Notes: generated by a model not told the origin, from the sequence alone. Counted from the stretch's first letter, positions 1 through 9,942 are shown. The stretch: DNA of 35,131 nucleotides from Tannerellaceae bacterium (GCA_031267775.1 JAIRYL010000070.1:1-35131); one strand, 5' to 3'. Numbers and translations are program-made.

Positions 1-41
1 GCAATAATTAAAATAAATTTGTATATTTGACACGCTTAACG

Positions 42-86
42 GGGCTGCGCTTAGACTTAGGTTCATACATAAGCGCAGCCCTTTTT
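42..86 (+). terminator. Rho-independent terminator of a gene upstream of the window
   Basis: Perfect 12-bp inverted repeat GGGCTGCGCTTA (42-53) / TAAGCGCAGCCC (70-81) followed by a T-run. Confidence 0.8.
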
Positions 87-146
87 ACTAAACCCTTTAT
101 ATACTATGAATGGAAAAGAAAGTTACTTATTAATCTATAAATTTCA

Positions 147-1319
147 ATGAGGATGAAAAACAGGAAGCTTAGAATGGGAATGGTTGGCGGCGGCAGCGAC
201 GCTTTTATTGGCGCAATTCATCGCAGCGCCGCTTTTTTGGATAATCAAATTGAATTGGTTTGCGGATGCTTCAGCGTGAATCCCGACATATCGATCAGTT
301 CGGGACGTTCGTATTACCTGCCTGAAGACCGGGTTTATAAAACGTACCAGCAACTGTTTGACCACGAAGCAAGCCTCCCGGAAGGCGAACGGATGGACTT
401 TGTAACGATTGTAACTCCCAATAAATGGCATTTTGAGCCGGCCATGATAGCGCTGGAAAAAGGATTTCACGTAGTGGTGGACAAACCGATGACCTTCTCG
501 CTGGAAGAGGCTAAATTATTACAGAAAAAAGTAGAAGAGACCGGATTGATCCTGGCGCTCACCCATGTTTACACCGGTTACCCAGCCGTAAAAGAAGCCA
601 AAGAACGGGTGGCCAAAGGAGAGTTGGGCAAAATCCGCCGGGTATATGTAGAGTATTCGCAAGGATGGTTATCCGAACGAATCGAATTACAGGGAGGCAA
701 TAACGCGGGATGGCGCACCGACCCGAAACGCTCCGGCAAAGCCGGCTCGGTAGGCGACATTGGCACGCATGCCTGGCATTTGAGCGAATATATAACAGGC
801 CAAAAAGTAACCGAACTTTGCGCCGACCTTAAAGCGTTCGCCCCCGGCCGTCCGATAGACGACGACGCCGCCGCCTTTTTGCGGTACGATAAAGGAGCGA
901 CAGGCGTTTTGACGTGTTCGCAAATTGCAGCCGGCGAAGAAAACAAGCTGACCATCCGCGTTTATGGCGAAAAAGGAGGCTTGGAATGGCGTCAGGAAGA
1001 ACCCAACAGCTTATACCTGAAATGGACGGACAAGCCTAAAGAAATCATCCGCATGGGCAACAACGGATTTATCGGCGACCTGTCTAAATATAATACCCGC
1101 ACGCCGGGCGGACATCCGGAAGGATTTATCGAATCGTTTGCCAATATCTACCGTAATTTTGCCGCTACGGTCAGAAGCGTACAAAGCGGCGAAAAGCCTG
1201 CCGGAAAAGCGCTCGACTTCCCGACTGTTACGGACGGCGTAAGAGGCATGCAATTTATAGAAACCATGGTAGAGGCCGGCTACAACGAAAAACAGAAATG
1301 GCAAAAATGGATAGACTGA
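147..1319 (+). CDS. Gfo/Idh/MocA family oxidoreductase, no obvious signal peptide
   Basis: 390-aa ORF; N-terminal MGMVGGGSDAFIGAIHR nucleotide-binding segment; VTPNKWHFEPAMIALEKGFHVVVDKPM (typical EKP-type motif). Confidence 0.9.
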   Translation: MRMKNRKLRMGMVGGGSDAFIGAIHRSAAFLDNQIELVCGCFSVNPDISISSGRSYYLPEDRVYKTYQQLFDHEASLPEGERMDFVTIVTPNKWHFEPAMIALEKGFHVVVDKPMTFSLEEAKLLQKKVEETGLILALTHVYTGYPAVKEAKERVAKGELGKIRRVYVEYSQGWLSERIELQGGNNAGWRTDPKRSGKAGSVGDIGTHAWHLSEYITGQKVTELCADLKAFAPGRPIDDDAAAFLRYDKGATGVLTCSQIAAGEENKLTIRVYGEKGGLEWRQEEPNSLYLKWTDKPKEIIRMGNNGFIGDLSKYNTRTPGGHPEGFIESFANIYRNFAATVRSVQSGEKPAGKALDFPTVTDGVRGMQFIETMVEAGYNEKQKWQKWID

Positions 1320-1468
1320 CGAAAGGAAAGGAAAAAAAACGTCTCTGTATAAATTTATTTATAAAATAATTTATTCCTTATTTTATTTTACAATAAATTA
1401 TGCTACTTTTATTGCCGATTTTTAATCTAATCCAAACATACGCAAGAAAATAGTTGAGCTAAAGATAA

Positions 1469-3055
1469 ATGATAAAGAAAAAATCAAGTCGTTACGCATT
1501 ATCTGAGAAAAAAAGTTTCTTTCAAAAGAAATCCTTCTTCCTTTTAGCGGGACTCATTTTGGGGGCCGGTTGTATAATCGGCCTATACCTCACTTCCGTT
1601 TATTTTTCAACCGACGAATCGTGTCTGATGTGCCATGTGCATCCGCATGTGGAAAGCAGTTGGAAATTATCCAAACATTATAATAACGGAAGCGGAACGA
1701 AGACGCATTGCATAGCGTGCCATCTTCCTCCGCAAACCCATACATGGTCTCATTATACGGCAAAAGCAGGGTTGGGGCTTCGCGACGTATGGGGTTATCT
1801 GACGAAAGACAGCGCCGATTATGACTGGGACAGGCTGTCTGAACTGGAATACGCCGTTACGTACATCCCCAATGAATCGTGCAAGGAATGTCATCACAGT
1901 TTATTTCCGGAAGGAATTACAGGGGATGGCGTCACTGCCCACCTGTATTATGAAGATAATGAGAAAAAGCTGGATCTTCAATGCATCAGTTGCCATTTAG
2001 ACGCCGGCCATTATAATCCGAATTACAGCCATGGCAAATTAACCGGTATTCCCGGCGCAAGCGCCGGCATTTCGGCGCTCGATACCAGCCGCTTCTTTAA
2101 AGCGCCCGCCACCGTCGCTTCGTTTACAAACTATACGGAGCAAATCCCCGGCACGGCGGTATCGTTTAAGATGGTAGCCGTTCCGGGCGGAACATTTAAG
2201 ATGGGCAGCACAGACAAAGAGCCTTTCCACCAAGCGGACGAATCGCCCGTACGCAGCGTAAGCGTCAGCCCGTTCTTTATGGCTGAAGCCGAAGTTACGT
2301 GGGATCAATACTGGGCGTTTTACGCCAATACCATGAGCGAAGGGCGCACGCCTCCCGAAAACGTTTATGCCAACAACAGCCGCCCGGATGTAGACGCCGT
2401 ATCAGGCCCCACGCCTCCGTTTGGATTCCCCGACCAGGGATGGGGAGGAGGCGACCGGCCGGCCATAACGATGACGCATTACGCCGCAGAAACATTTTGC
2501 CAGTGGCTATCGTTGAAAACGGGTAAAAAATACCGTCTGCCCACCGAAGCCGAATGGGAATACGCCGCTCGCGGCGGCACGGAAACCCCTTATTTTTTCC
2601 CGGGCAACCCCAAGAAGTTCTCGGATGAAGGGTTCTGGCGCAAATTTATCAGCGCCGACGTCGACACGATCGGCTCGTATGTTATCTACGGCAAGAACAG
2701 TAAAAACAAAACGCAGGAGCCGTCGGCCGTTAGCGCGAATCCGTTCGGACTTAAAAACATGCTGGGCAACGTAATGGAATACTGCGCCGACAAGTACAGC
2801 GCGGAAGCTTACAGCAAAGGCGGAGAAAGCGTGGTAGACCCCTTAGTAACGGAAGGCTCCGAATGGGTTGTGCGCGGAGGGAATTACACGTCGGACGCCG
2901 CCGACCTTCGCGTAGCCGCCCGCGACTATACCAAACATGACGCCTGGCTGAAAACAGATCCGCAACAACCTAAAAGTATCTGGTGGTATTCCGATATTCG
3001 CGGTATCGGTTTCCGCATCGTATGCGAACCCGACGCTTCAACAGGCGGTCTATAA
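1469..3055 (+). CDS. Tetraheme NapC/NrfH-like cytochrome c fused to an SUMF1/FGE-sulfatase-like domain
   Basis: N-terminal TM segment; four CxxCH motifs (CLMCH, CIACH, CKECH, CISCH); then VPGGTFKMGS, RLPTEAEWEYAARGG, NPFGLKNMLGNVMEYCAD, VVRGGNY and GFRIV typical of SUMF1 domains. Confidence 0.9.
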   Translation: MIKKKSSRYALSEKKSFFQKKSFFLLAGLILGAGCIIGLYLTSVYFSTDESCLMCHVHPHVESSWKLSKHYNNGSGTKTHCIACHLPPQTHTWSHYTAKAGLGLRDVWGYLTKDSADYDWDRLSELEYAVTYIPNESCKECHHSLFPEGITGDGVTAHLYYEDNEKKLDLQCISCHLDAGHYNPNYSHGKLTGIPGASAGISALDTSRFFKAPATVASFTNYTEQIPGTAVSFKMVAVPGGTFKMGSTDKEPFHQADESPVRSVSVSPFFMAEAEVTWDQYWAFYANTMSEGRTPPENVYANNSRPDVDAVSGPTPPFGFPDQGWGGGDRPAITMTHYAAETFCQWLSLKTGKKYRLPTEAEWEYAARGGTETPYFFPGNPKKFSDEGFWRKFISADVDTIGSYVIYGKNSKNKTQEPSAVSANPFGLKNMLGNVMEYCADKYSAEAYSKGGESVVDPLVTEGSEWVVRGGNYTSDAADLRVAARDYTKHDAWLKTDPQQPKSIWWYSDIRGIGFRIVCEPDASTGGL

Positions 3056-3091
3056 AAAACAAATTACAAACGCACTAAAAGTTATAATATC

Positions 3092-4480
3092 ATGAAAAAA
3101 GAAATCAGCAGAAGATCATTTTTAAAAAGTTCGGCCATGGTTGGCGCTATCGGCGCTATCGGCGGAACAGGCAGCGCATTATCCTCATGTAGCGGCGGCG
3201 CCGGCGCAAGCGCAGGAGCCAACGCTCCTCTAAAAGCGCCCGGAAGTTATTATGTGCCTAACCTGGTAGACTTTGCCGGCGACGGACAAGAATTAAAAGC
3301 GGGAATAATCGGTTGCGGGGGCCGCGGCTCGGGCGCAGCATTCAACTTCCTGCAGGCAGCAGGCGGCGTAACGATCACCGCTTTGGGCGACACGTTTAAA
3401 GACCGCGTTGACAGTTTGGCTGAAAAATTAAAAGCAGACAACGCTATCGATATACCGGAGAATATGCGCTTTGTAGGTTTAGACGCTTATAAAGCTGTAA
3501 TAGACAGCGGCGTAGACGTAGTAATTATAGCTACTCCTCCCAATTTCCGCCCGATTCATTTTCAATATGCCACCGAAAAAGGCAAACATTCGTTCCTTGA
3601 AAAACCTATTTGCGTAGACCCGGTGGGTTACCGCACGATCATGGCGACAGCTAAACAGGCGCTGGCAAAAAACCTTTGCGTTATTACCGGCACGCAACGC
3701 CATCACCAACGCAACTATGTAGCGGCTTACCAAAAAGTAATGGATGGCGCGATAGGCGAAATTACGGGCGGAACGGTTTACTGGAATCAGTCTATGCTTT
3801 GGTTCCGCGAACGCCAGGCGAACTGGAGCGATTGCGAATGGATGATCCGCGACTGGGTAAACTGGAAATGGCTTTCGGGAGACCATATTGTGGAACAGCA
3901 CGTACATAATCTGGACGTATTTACATGGTTTACAGGCCTGAAACCTAAAACAGCCGTTGGTTTCGGTTCTCGCCAGCGCCGCGTAACCGGCGACCAATAC
4001 GATAACTTCAGTATTGATTTTGAAATGGAAAACGGCATACATCTGCATAGCATGTGCCGCCAGATAGACGGATGCGCCAATAATGTAAGCGAATTTTTCC
4101 AGGGAACAAAAGGCAGCTTATATACAGACAGCGGAAACAATGCGGTGATTAAAGACCTTGCCGGCAATGAAGTATGGAAATATGACTTTGAAGCGGAAAA
4201 ATCAAGTACGCAGCAACAAAATCCATACGTATTGGAACATGTAAACTGGGTGAACCATATCCGCAGCCAAAAACCGATAGACCAGGCTTCCGAAACAGCC
4301 GTGGCTTGTATGGCCGCTATTATGGGTCGCGAATCGGCTTATTCGGGCGATATGACAACCTGGGACGCCATGACGGCTTCGCCGCTGGATTATCTGCCTA
4401 AAGATTTAAACATCGGCCAGATGGATATGAGCGGATTTACGGTTCATGTTCCCGGGAAACCACTTGCTCCAAAAGAATAA
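3092..4480 (+). CDS. Gfo/Idh/MocA family oxidoreductase, predicted Tat-exported lipoprotein
   Basis: N-terminus KEISRRSFLKSS (twin-arginine) and LSSC lipobox-like Cys; GIIGCGGRGSGAAFNFLQA dinucleotide-binding motif; FLEKPICVD. Confidence 0.92.
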   Translation: MKKEISRRSFLKSSAMVGAIGAIGGTGSALSSCSGGAGASAGANAPLKAPGSYYVPNLVDFAGDGQELKAGIIGCGGRGSGAAFNFLQAAGGVTITALGDTFKDRVDSLAEKLKADNAIDIPENMRFVGLDAYKAVIDSGVDVVIIATPPNFRPIHFQYATEKGKHSFLEKPICVDPVGYRTIMATAKQALAKNLCVITGTQRHHQRNYVAAYQKVMDGAIGEITGGTVYWNQSMLWFRERQANWSDCEWMIRDWVNWKWLSGDHIVEQHVHNLDVFTWFTGLKPKTAVGFGSRQRRVTGDQYDNFSIDFEMENGIHLHSMCRQIDGCANNVSEFFQGTKGSLYTDSGNNAVIKDLAGNEVWKYDFEAEKSSTQQQNPYVLEHVNWVNHIRSQKPIDQASETAVACMAAIMGRESAYSGDMTTWDAMTASPLDYLPKDLNIGQMDMSGFTVHVPGKPLAPKE

Positions 4481-4483
4481 ACC

Positions 4484-5425
4484 ATGGCGATTGATAGAAG
4501 GAACTTTATCCGGACGTCTTTATCCGGCGCAGCCGTCGCTACAATAGGCGCAACCGCTTTTACCGCTTGTACGGGCAAAGCGGCGCCTGATGGCGCAACA
4601 GTATCAAAAGCCTGTTGCGCAAGCGGTACGGCGGAATTGAAACTTTCATTTCAAGAAGGTACCGCGCCGGGTAAGGATTTACATGAGAAGTTCGATTATT
4701 TCGAACAATTAGGTATCGTGGGGTTTGAACCGGGCGGCAAAGGCTTAGCCGGTCGGGTTCAGGAAATAAAAGACGCGCTGAAAGGCCGCGCCATACAGGT
4801 AAGCGCCATCTGCGCCGGTTTTGAAGGTTTTATACTTTCAACAGAGGAATCGGTTCGCAATCAATGCATGGATACCATGAAAGAAATCATAACCGCCGCC
4901 GGCGAACTGGAATCTACGGGCGTTATTATCGTTCCGGCCTTCAATCACCAGCAACCCGTTATGCCACATACACAGGAAACGCGCGATTTCTTATGCGAGC
5001 AATTTAATGCGATGGGAACGTTTGCACACGAACACGGCACGACCATTATCATGGAACCGCTGAACAGAAAAGAAGCATTTTATTTGCGCCAGGTAGCCGA
5101 CGCCGCATCTATTTGCCGCGACATAAACAATCCGGGCGTAACCTGTTTAGGCGATTTCTGGCACATGACATGGGAGGAAACCTGCGATATGGGAGCATTC
5201 CTGTCTGCCGGAAAATACCTTCAACATGTACACATGGCCAGCCGTAAACGCCGTAGCATGCCGGGCGAAGACGGAGAGGCAGATAACTACGTCAGCGGAT
5301 TCAAAGGTCTGAAAATGCTGGGCTATGATAAATATGTAAGTTTTGAATGCGGATGTCAGGGAGACCGTGCAACGGCGCTTCCCGCCGCTGTGGAATTATT
5401 GCGTAAACAATGGAAAGAAGCCTGA
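4484..5425 (+). CDS. Sugar phosphate isomerase/epimerase-like TIM-barrel protein, predicted Tat lipoprotein
   Basis: N-terminus DRRNFIRTS...FTACTG; YFEQLGIVGFEPGGKG, IIMEPLNRKEAFYLRQVADAASICRDINNPGVTCLGDFWHM (AP_endonuc_2-like). Confidence 0.88.
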   Translation: MAIDRRNFIRTSLSGAAVATIGATAFTACTGKAAPDGATVSKACCASGTAELKLSFQEGTAPGKDLHEKFDYFEQLGIVGFEPGGKGLAGRVQEIKDALKGRAIQVSAICAGFEGFILSTEESVRNQCMDTMKEIITAAGELESTGVIIVPAFNHQQPVMPHTQETRDFLCEQFNAMGTFAHEHGTTIIMEPLNRKEAFYLRQVADAASICRDINNPGVTCLGDFWHMTWEETCDMGAFLSAGKYLQHVHMASRKRRSMPGEDGEADNYVSGFKGLKMLGYDKYVSFECGCQGDRATALPAAVELLRKQWKEA

Positions 5426-5426
5426 G

Positions 5427-6134
5427 ATGCCTTTAGTTTACCCTCATATGCAGATGAGTGAAGTGGTGGAAGAACACGCTTCACTCATTCCTGTTATTAA
5501 CCGGTTTGGCATTCGTTTGGGACTGGGCGACAGTTCTGTTAACGAAATTTGCCATAACCATCAATTAGACGCTGATTTCTTTTTAACGGTAATCAACACC
5601 TTTTTACATGAAGAATATTTCCCGGAAAAAAAACTGCAATCCTTCCATACTTCATTAATTATTGATTATCTGCAAAAAACGAATCATTATTACCGTCAAA
5701 ACCAATTACCCAATATCGAACGCCACCTTACTTATTTTATAAAGGTAAGCGCCCCCGGTAACCAGTCGCTCTCCTTCATAGGCGCCTTTTTTGCCGAATG
5801 TAAAAAAGCATTTGACGCACGTATGGATTATGATGAAAAGACGTGGTTTCCCTACTGCCTGGCTTTAAACGAAAGCCGGCGACAACGTACGGACGCGCCT
5901 ATCCCGCAGGCGTCTTCGCTACAGTGTGAAGATAACCGGGAGGAATTACTTGCCGACTTGAAAAAAATTATTGTAAAACATCTTTCGGGTTCATACGACG
6001 AAAATCTCTGTTACGCGGTAGTAATAGCCGTAAACAACCTTCAAAAAGATATGAAACAACAAAATCGCATCCGCTACCGAATACTTGTTCCCATGGTAAC
6101 GGCGATGGAGAAATTTGTGAATAACCACTTATAG
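5427..6134 (+). CDS. Hemerythrin / RIC (ScdA)-like domain protein
   Basis: The ORF track starts at 5343 inside the previous gene; ATG at 5427 (MPLVYPHMQMSEVVEEHASLIPVINRFGIRLGLGDSSVNEICHNHQLDADFFLTVINTF) is the likelier start. ScdA_N-like segment, then a helical His-containing region. Confidence 0.65.
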   Translation: MPLVYPHMQMSEVVEEHASLIPVINRFGIRLGLGDSSVNEICHNHQLDADFFLTVINTFLHEEYFPEKKLQSFHTSLIIDYLQKTNHYYRQNQLPNIERHLTYFIKVSAPGNQSLSFIGAFFAECKKAFDARMDYDEKTWFPYCLALNESRRQRTDAPIPQASSLQCEDNREELLADLKKIIVKHLSGSYDENLCYAVVIAVNNLQKDMKQQNRIRYRILVPMVTAMEKFVNNHL

Positions 6135-6703
6135 TGATGTGCAAAATAAGGCAAATAGCTATTATTCTCCCCGACGCCTTACAACGTACCGGCTTGCAAA
6201 GTTTACTGGCAGCTTATTTTCCCCCTGTTGAAATTGCCCATTTTTCTTCTTTTGAATGTATGGTTTCGGCAAACAACGACCTGTATGATTACTATTTCAC
6301 CCTGCCTGAAACGTTTGTTTTAAACGCGGATTTTTTTCTCCCCCGCAAAGCCAAAACAGTTTTGCTGATAAACCGGGATACCACCCCGTCTACGGGAAAT
6401 AACCTGCCTGTACTTGCTCCGCAGGAAGCCATTATTGAAAATCTGCAACAATTATTCGCCTCCGACGGAACTAACCCAACAAACGAAAAGAGTAAAGAAC
6501 TGTCTATCCGCGAAACAGACGTGCTTAAACGGATTGTACAGGGCCTTACCAATAAAGATATAGCCGACGCTCTGAATATCAGTTTAAATACCGTACTCTC
6601 CCACCGCAAAAACATAACCTCGAAACTGGGTATAAAAACCGTTTCCGGCCTCACGTTCTATGCTATCATGAACGGGCTGGTCTCTTCCGACCTTATCGGA
6701 TGA
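6134..6703 (+). CDS. LuxR-type HTH transcriptional regulator, atypical receiver-like N-terminus
   Basis: C-terminal LSIRETDVLKRIVQGLTNKDIADALNISLNTVLSHRKNITSKLGIKT is a canonical LuxR/GerE HTH; start (GTG 6134 or ATG 6137) abuts the upstream stop. Confidence 0.9.
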   Translation: MMCKIRQIAIILPDALQRTGLQSLLAAYFPPVEIAHFSSFECMVSANNDLYDYYFTLPETFVLNADFFLPRKAKTVLLINRDTTPSTGNNLPVLAPQEAIIENLQQLFASDGTNPTNEKSKELSIRETDVLKRIVQGLTNKDIADALNISLNTVLSHRKNITSKLGIKTVSGLTFYAIMNGLVSSDLIG

Positions 6704-6823
6704 CTTCTTTTTAAGACTAAGGAAGCCTCTGCCTCCTGAAAAAATCACTACATTTGGTGATTGACCATTCAAAAATATTAGCGTTCCTTTGCGTCAGTAA
6801 TCATTTTTAATCATTTATATGCT

Positions 6824-9160
6824 ATGAAGAAGCCGTTGCGGTGGATACTTGTTATGTTGTATATTCTTACAGGCGCGCATACCGGTAAAGCGGACAAGAC
6901 GCATCCAACAGATACCCTTCAAACGTATCATATTGACGAAGTAGTCGTAACGTCGTCTGTTAAAGAGACGAATGCGCTTCGCACATTTCCGGGTTCCGTG
7001 TCTGTACTATCGCCGCAAACAATCAACGGACGACGTATAGAGGCCTTGAAAGACATGGGGACATTTGTACCCAACCTGTATATACCCGATTATGGCGCCA
7101 AACTAACGTCTGCTATTTATATACGGGGTATCGGCGCGCGCAGTAGCGGACAATCGGCAGGCCTGTACGTAGACAATGTACCCTATCTGGATAAAAGCGT
7201 TTTTGATTTTGAACTGACTGATATACAACGAATAGAAGTATTCCGCGGTCCGCAAGGCGTTTTATACGGACGAAACGCCATGGGCGGCATTATCAATATT
7301 TATACCCTGTCGCCTTTCGACTTTCAAGGGACAAAGCTTACGCTGTCGGGCGGAAATTACAACCAATTGAAAGCAAAAGCGTCTCACTATCTGAAAGCAA
7401 GCAAAACAGTGGGCCTTTCGCTTAGCGGATATTATAACAGAAACGAGGGATTCTTTGAAAACAGGTATACCGGCCAAAAAGCCGACCGGGAAGAATCGGC
7501 GGGCGGACGCTTGAAACTGGAGTGGCGAATCAAACCCTCTTTCTCAGCCGCTTATACGCTATCGGTTGATTATGTAGACCAGGGGGCTTTTCCCTATGGG
7601 CTTTATCATCCGGAAACAGGCGTTGTAGACCCGGTAGATATAAACGATTCCTGCTATTATACGCGCCATGTTGTTACCAACAGCTTGTTTTTAGCATACC
7701 GAACCAAGCGCTTTACGCTAAGCGGGACGACGGGTTTCCAGTATTTTAAAGATAATATGTTGATGGATCAGGACTTTTCGCCCAAATCGATTTTCACGTT
7801 GCGCCAGAAACAAACACAAAAAGCGATCAGCGAAGAGATTGCCATTAAGAGCCATACGTCTCATCCGTACCAATGGTCGTTTGGAGGGTATGGTTTCTAT
7901 ACTAACTTTGATATTGAAGGGCCTGTAACCTTTAAGGAAGATGGGATTAAGGAGATACTGCAACCTGTATTCAACGCCATCAAAAAGAACAATCCTTCCA
8001 TGCCATTCTACCTCCGAATTACAGACAAACAACTTTATATACCCGGTTCATTCGAGACGCCCGCCTATGGACTTGCCTTTTATCATCAGTCAACTTATAC
8101 GAATTTGTTTACAAAAGGATTATCGCTTACGGCCGGTATTCGCCTGGATTACGAGAAACAGGAAATGCATTACCGGTCGAACGCTATCATGCAGATGGGA
8201 ATAAGCAGGGACAGCGCAGGGGGTACGGTGGCTGAGATTCCGAATATTGAACCGACGGTTATGGACGAGTTTACTTCGCAAAATTTTTGGCAAGTATTGC
8301 CTAAGGTATCCCTGAAATACGCCTGCAGCCCGACTACGTATACGTATCTATCCGTAGCCAAAGGGTATAAAACAGGCGGATACAATGTGCAAATGTCGGC
8401 AGATTTGATGCAAAGCCAGATGCAATATACGATGACGTCTCAATTTATGGGAGAAGAAAAAGCTGAAAAATATAAACCGGCGCCTGTAGACGAAGTAACC
8501 GCCTACAAACCGGAGAAAAGCTGGAATTACGAATGGGGAATACGGAGCGAATTAATAAGCGACCGCCTTCTCGGCGAATTAACCTTATTCTATATGGATA
8601 TAAAAGACATGCAGCTTACCAAATTTGCAGACAGCGGAAACGGGCGTTATCTTTCCAATGCAGGAAAAGCAAGCAGCCTCGGCGTTGAGTTGACGGTACG
8701 CGCCAGCATAACAAACAACCTGACGGCAGACGTCAACTATGGATTTACGCGCGCTACTTTCCGCCATTATCTGTACGAAGCGAAAAACGACGCCGGCGAA
8801 ATAGTTCAAACGGATTGCAAAGGAAATCGCATCCCCTATACGCCCCGACATACCTTGTCTATTGGCATGCAATACAACAAGCTTCTGCGCAATTGCTGGT
8901 TAGATCAATTAAGCGTATCACTCCAATCGAACGGCGCCGGGCCTATATACTGGACAGAATTAAATAACGTCGATCAAACATTCTACGTCCTGTTAAACGC
9001 TAAAGCGGGCGTACGCAAAGGCGCTGTAAAACTGGATATCTGGAGCCGGAACATGACCGATACCCGCTATGCCGCATTCTATTTTGAATCATTTAAAAAA
9101 CCGTATATTCAAAAAGGCAAACCTTTTCAAATCGGCGCAGAAATATCCGTTACATTCTAA
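6824..9160 (+). CDS. TonB-dependent outer-membrane receptor
   Basis: Signal peptide; plug-domain motifs IDEVVVTSS, YIRGIGARSSGQSAGLYVDNVPY, IEVFRGPQGVLYGRNAMGGIINIYT; barrel ending in a C-terminal Phe. Confidence 0.95.
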   Translation: MKKPLRWILVMLYILTGAHTGKADKTHPTDTLQTYHIDEVVVTSSVKETNALRTFPGSVSVLSPQTINGRRIEALKDMGTFVPNLYIPDYGAKLTSAIYIRGIGARSSGQSAGLYVDNVPYLDKSVFDFELTDIQRIEVFRGPQGVLYGRNAMGGIINIYTLSPFDFQGTKLTLSGGNYNQLKAKASHYLKASKTVGLSLSGYYNRNEGFFENRYTGQKADREESAGGRLKLEWRIKPSFSAAYTLSVDYVDQGAFPYGLYHPETGVVDPVDINDSCYYTRHVVTNSLFLAYRTKRFTLSGTTGFQYFKDNMLMDQDFSPKSIFTLRQKQTQKAISEEIAIKSHTSHPYQWSFGGYGFYTNFDIEGPVTFKEDGIKEILQPVFNAIKKNNPSMPFYLRITDKQLYIPGSFETPAYGLAFYHQSTYTNLFTKGLSLTAGIRLDYEKQEMHYRSNAIMQMGISRDSAGGTVAEIPNIEPTVMDEFTSQNFWQVLPKVSLKYACSPTTYTYLSVAKGYKTGGYNVQMSADLMQSQMQYTMTSQFMGEEKAEKYKPAPVDEVTAYKPEKSWNYEWGIRSELISDRLLGELTLFYMDIKDMQLTKFADSGNGRYLSNAGKASSLGVELTVRASITNNLTADVNYGFTRATFRHYLYEAKNDAGEIVQTDCKGNRIPYTPRHTLSIGMQYNKLLRNCWLDQLSVSLQSNGAGPIYWTELNNVDQTFYVLLNAKAGVRKGAVKLDIWSRNMTDTRYAAFYFESFKKPYIQKGKPFQIGAEISVTF

Positions 9161-9921
9161 TACTTCACAATCATCAGGGATGAACTCAATACCCTGAACG
9201 AGGTAGTTTTCCAGCTCCCCGCCCCGACACAGCCGGCAATGAGTTGTCCTTCCGTAAATTTGCCGGTGTAGGATACAGAACCGCTGGCGCTATTCGTCGA
9301 ATCAAACGTGATCAGGTCGTTCGTCATATTCTTCCCGTCTACCCTGACAAACGTTTGCATACTTACCATTTCCCCCTTAGATTGCGCCTCTATAGCTACA
9401 TCACACGTAATTTCGTAAATACCGTCGTCCAATATCTCATACTGGCTATCAGCAAAGCCTGCCTGGCTGTCGTACAGAACGCTGTTCAGACGAAACCTGT
9501 AAGGCGCCTTTTCGCTTGGGTCTGTTACATGAAAGTAGCCTTCCGCTACGGTTTGTTCGGCAAACAGCACGATTTGAGCAATATGTTTGGCCGATATGCT
9601 GTCGTATAATTCCGTCTGATTCAAAAGATGATTCCATTTGTCGTTATGCCAATAGTTCAGTCCGGGAAATTTTGCGTCGTTTGCATAAGGCGATAAAATC
9701 GTGAGGAAATCAGCCGGGGAAGAAATGGCGGTACGATCGGTAGAACTATTAATGGGAATAAGCGGGAAGAGCGCGCCTAAACGATTATTGCCGGATGAAT
9801 TCATATCCAACATGGCCGACGGATGGGGATCGCCGGTTGAACCGATTTTAATCTGCGCTTGGACGCTACCGGAAAATCCGACGGCCAATAATACGACTAT
9901 ATAAAGTTTTATTTTTTGCAT
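9157..9921 (-). CDS. Secreted protein of unknown function (paralog 1 of 3)
   Basis: Signal peptide; IKIGSTGDPHPSAMLDMNSSGNNRLGALFPLIPI motif shared with the two neighbours. Confidence 0.75.
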   Translation of the reverse strand: MQKIKLYIVVLLAVGFSGSVQAQIKIGSTGDPHPSAMLDMNSSGNNRLGALFPLIPINSSTDRTAISSPADFLTILSPYANDAKFPGLNYWHNDKWNHLLNQTELYDSISAKHIAQIVLFAEQTVAEGYFHVTDPSEKAPYRFRLNSVLYDSQAGFADSQYEILDDGIYEITCDVAIEAQSKGEMVSMQTFVRVDGKNMTNDLITFDSTNSASGSVSYTGKFTEGQLIAGCVGAGSWKTTSFRVLSSSLMIVKY

Positions 9922-9942
9922 CGTTTGTAAGATTTGATGATA

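Noticed and set aside
144-470. Antisense ORFs overlapping strong genes (e.g. 144-470, 578-955, 3479-4048, 12340-12717, 24090-24668)
   Set aside because: They lie opposite well-supported genes with conserved motifs and show no recognisable domains; best explained as spurious ORFs.
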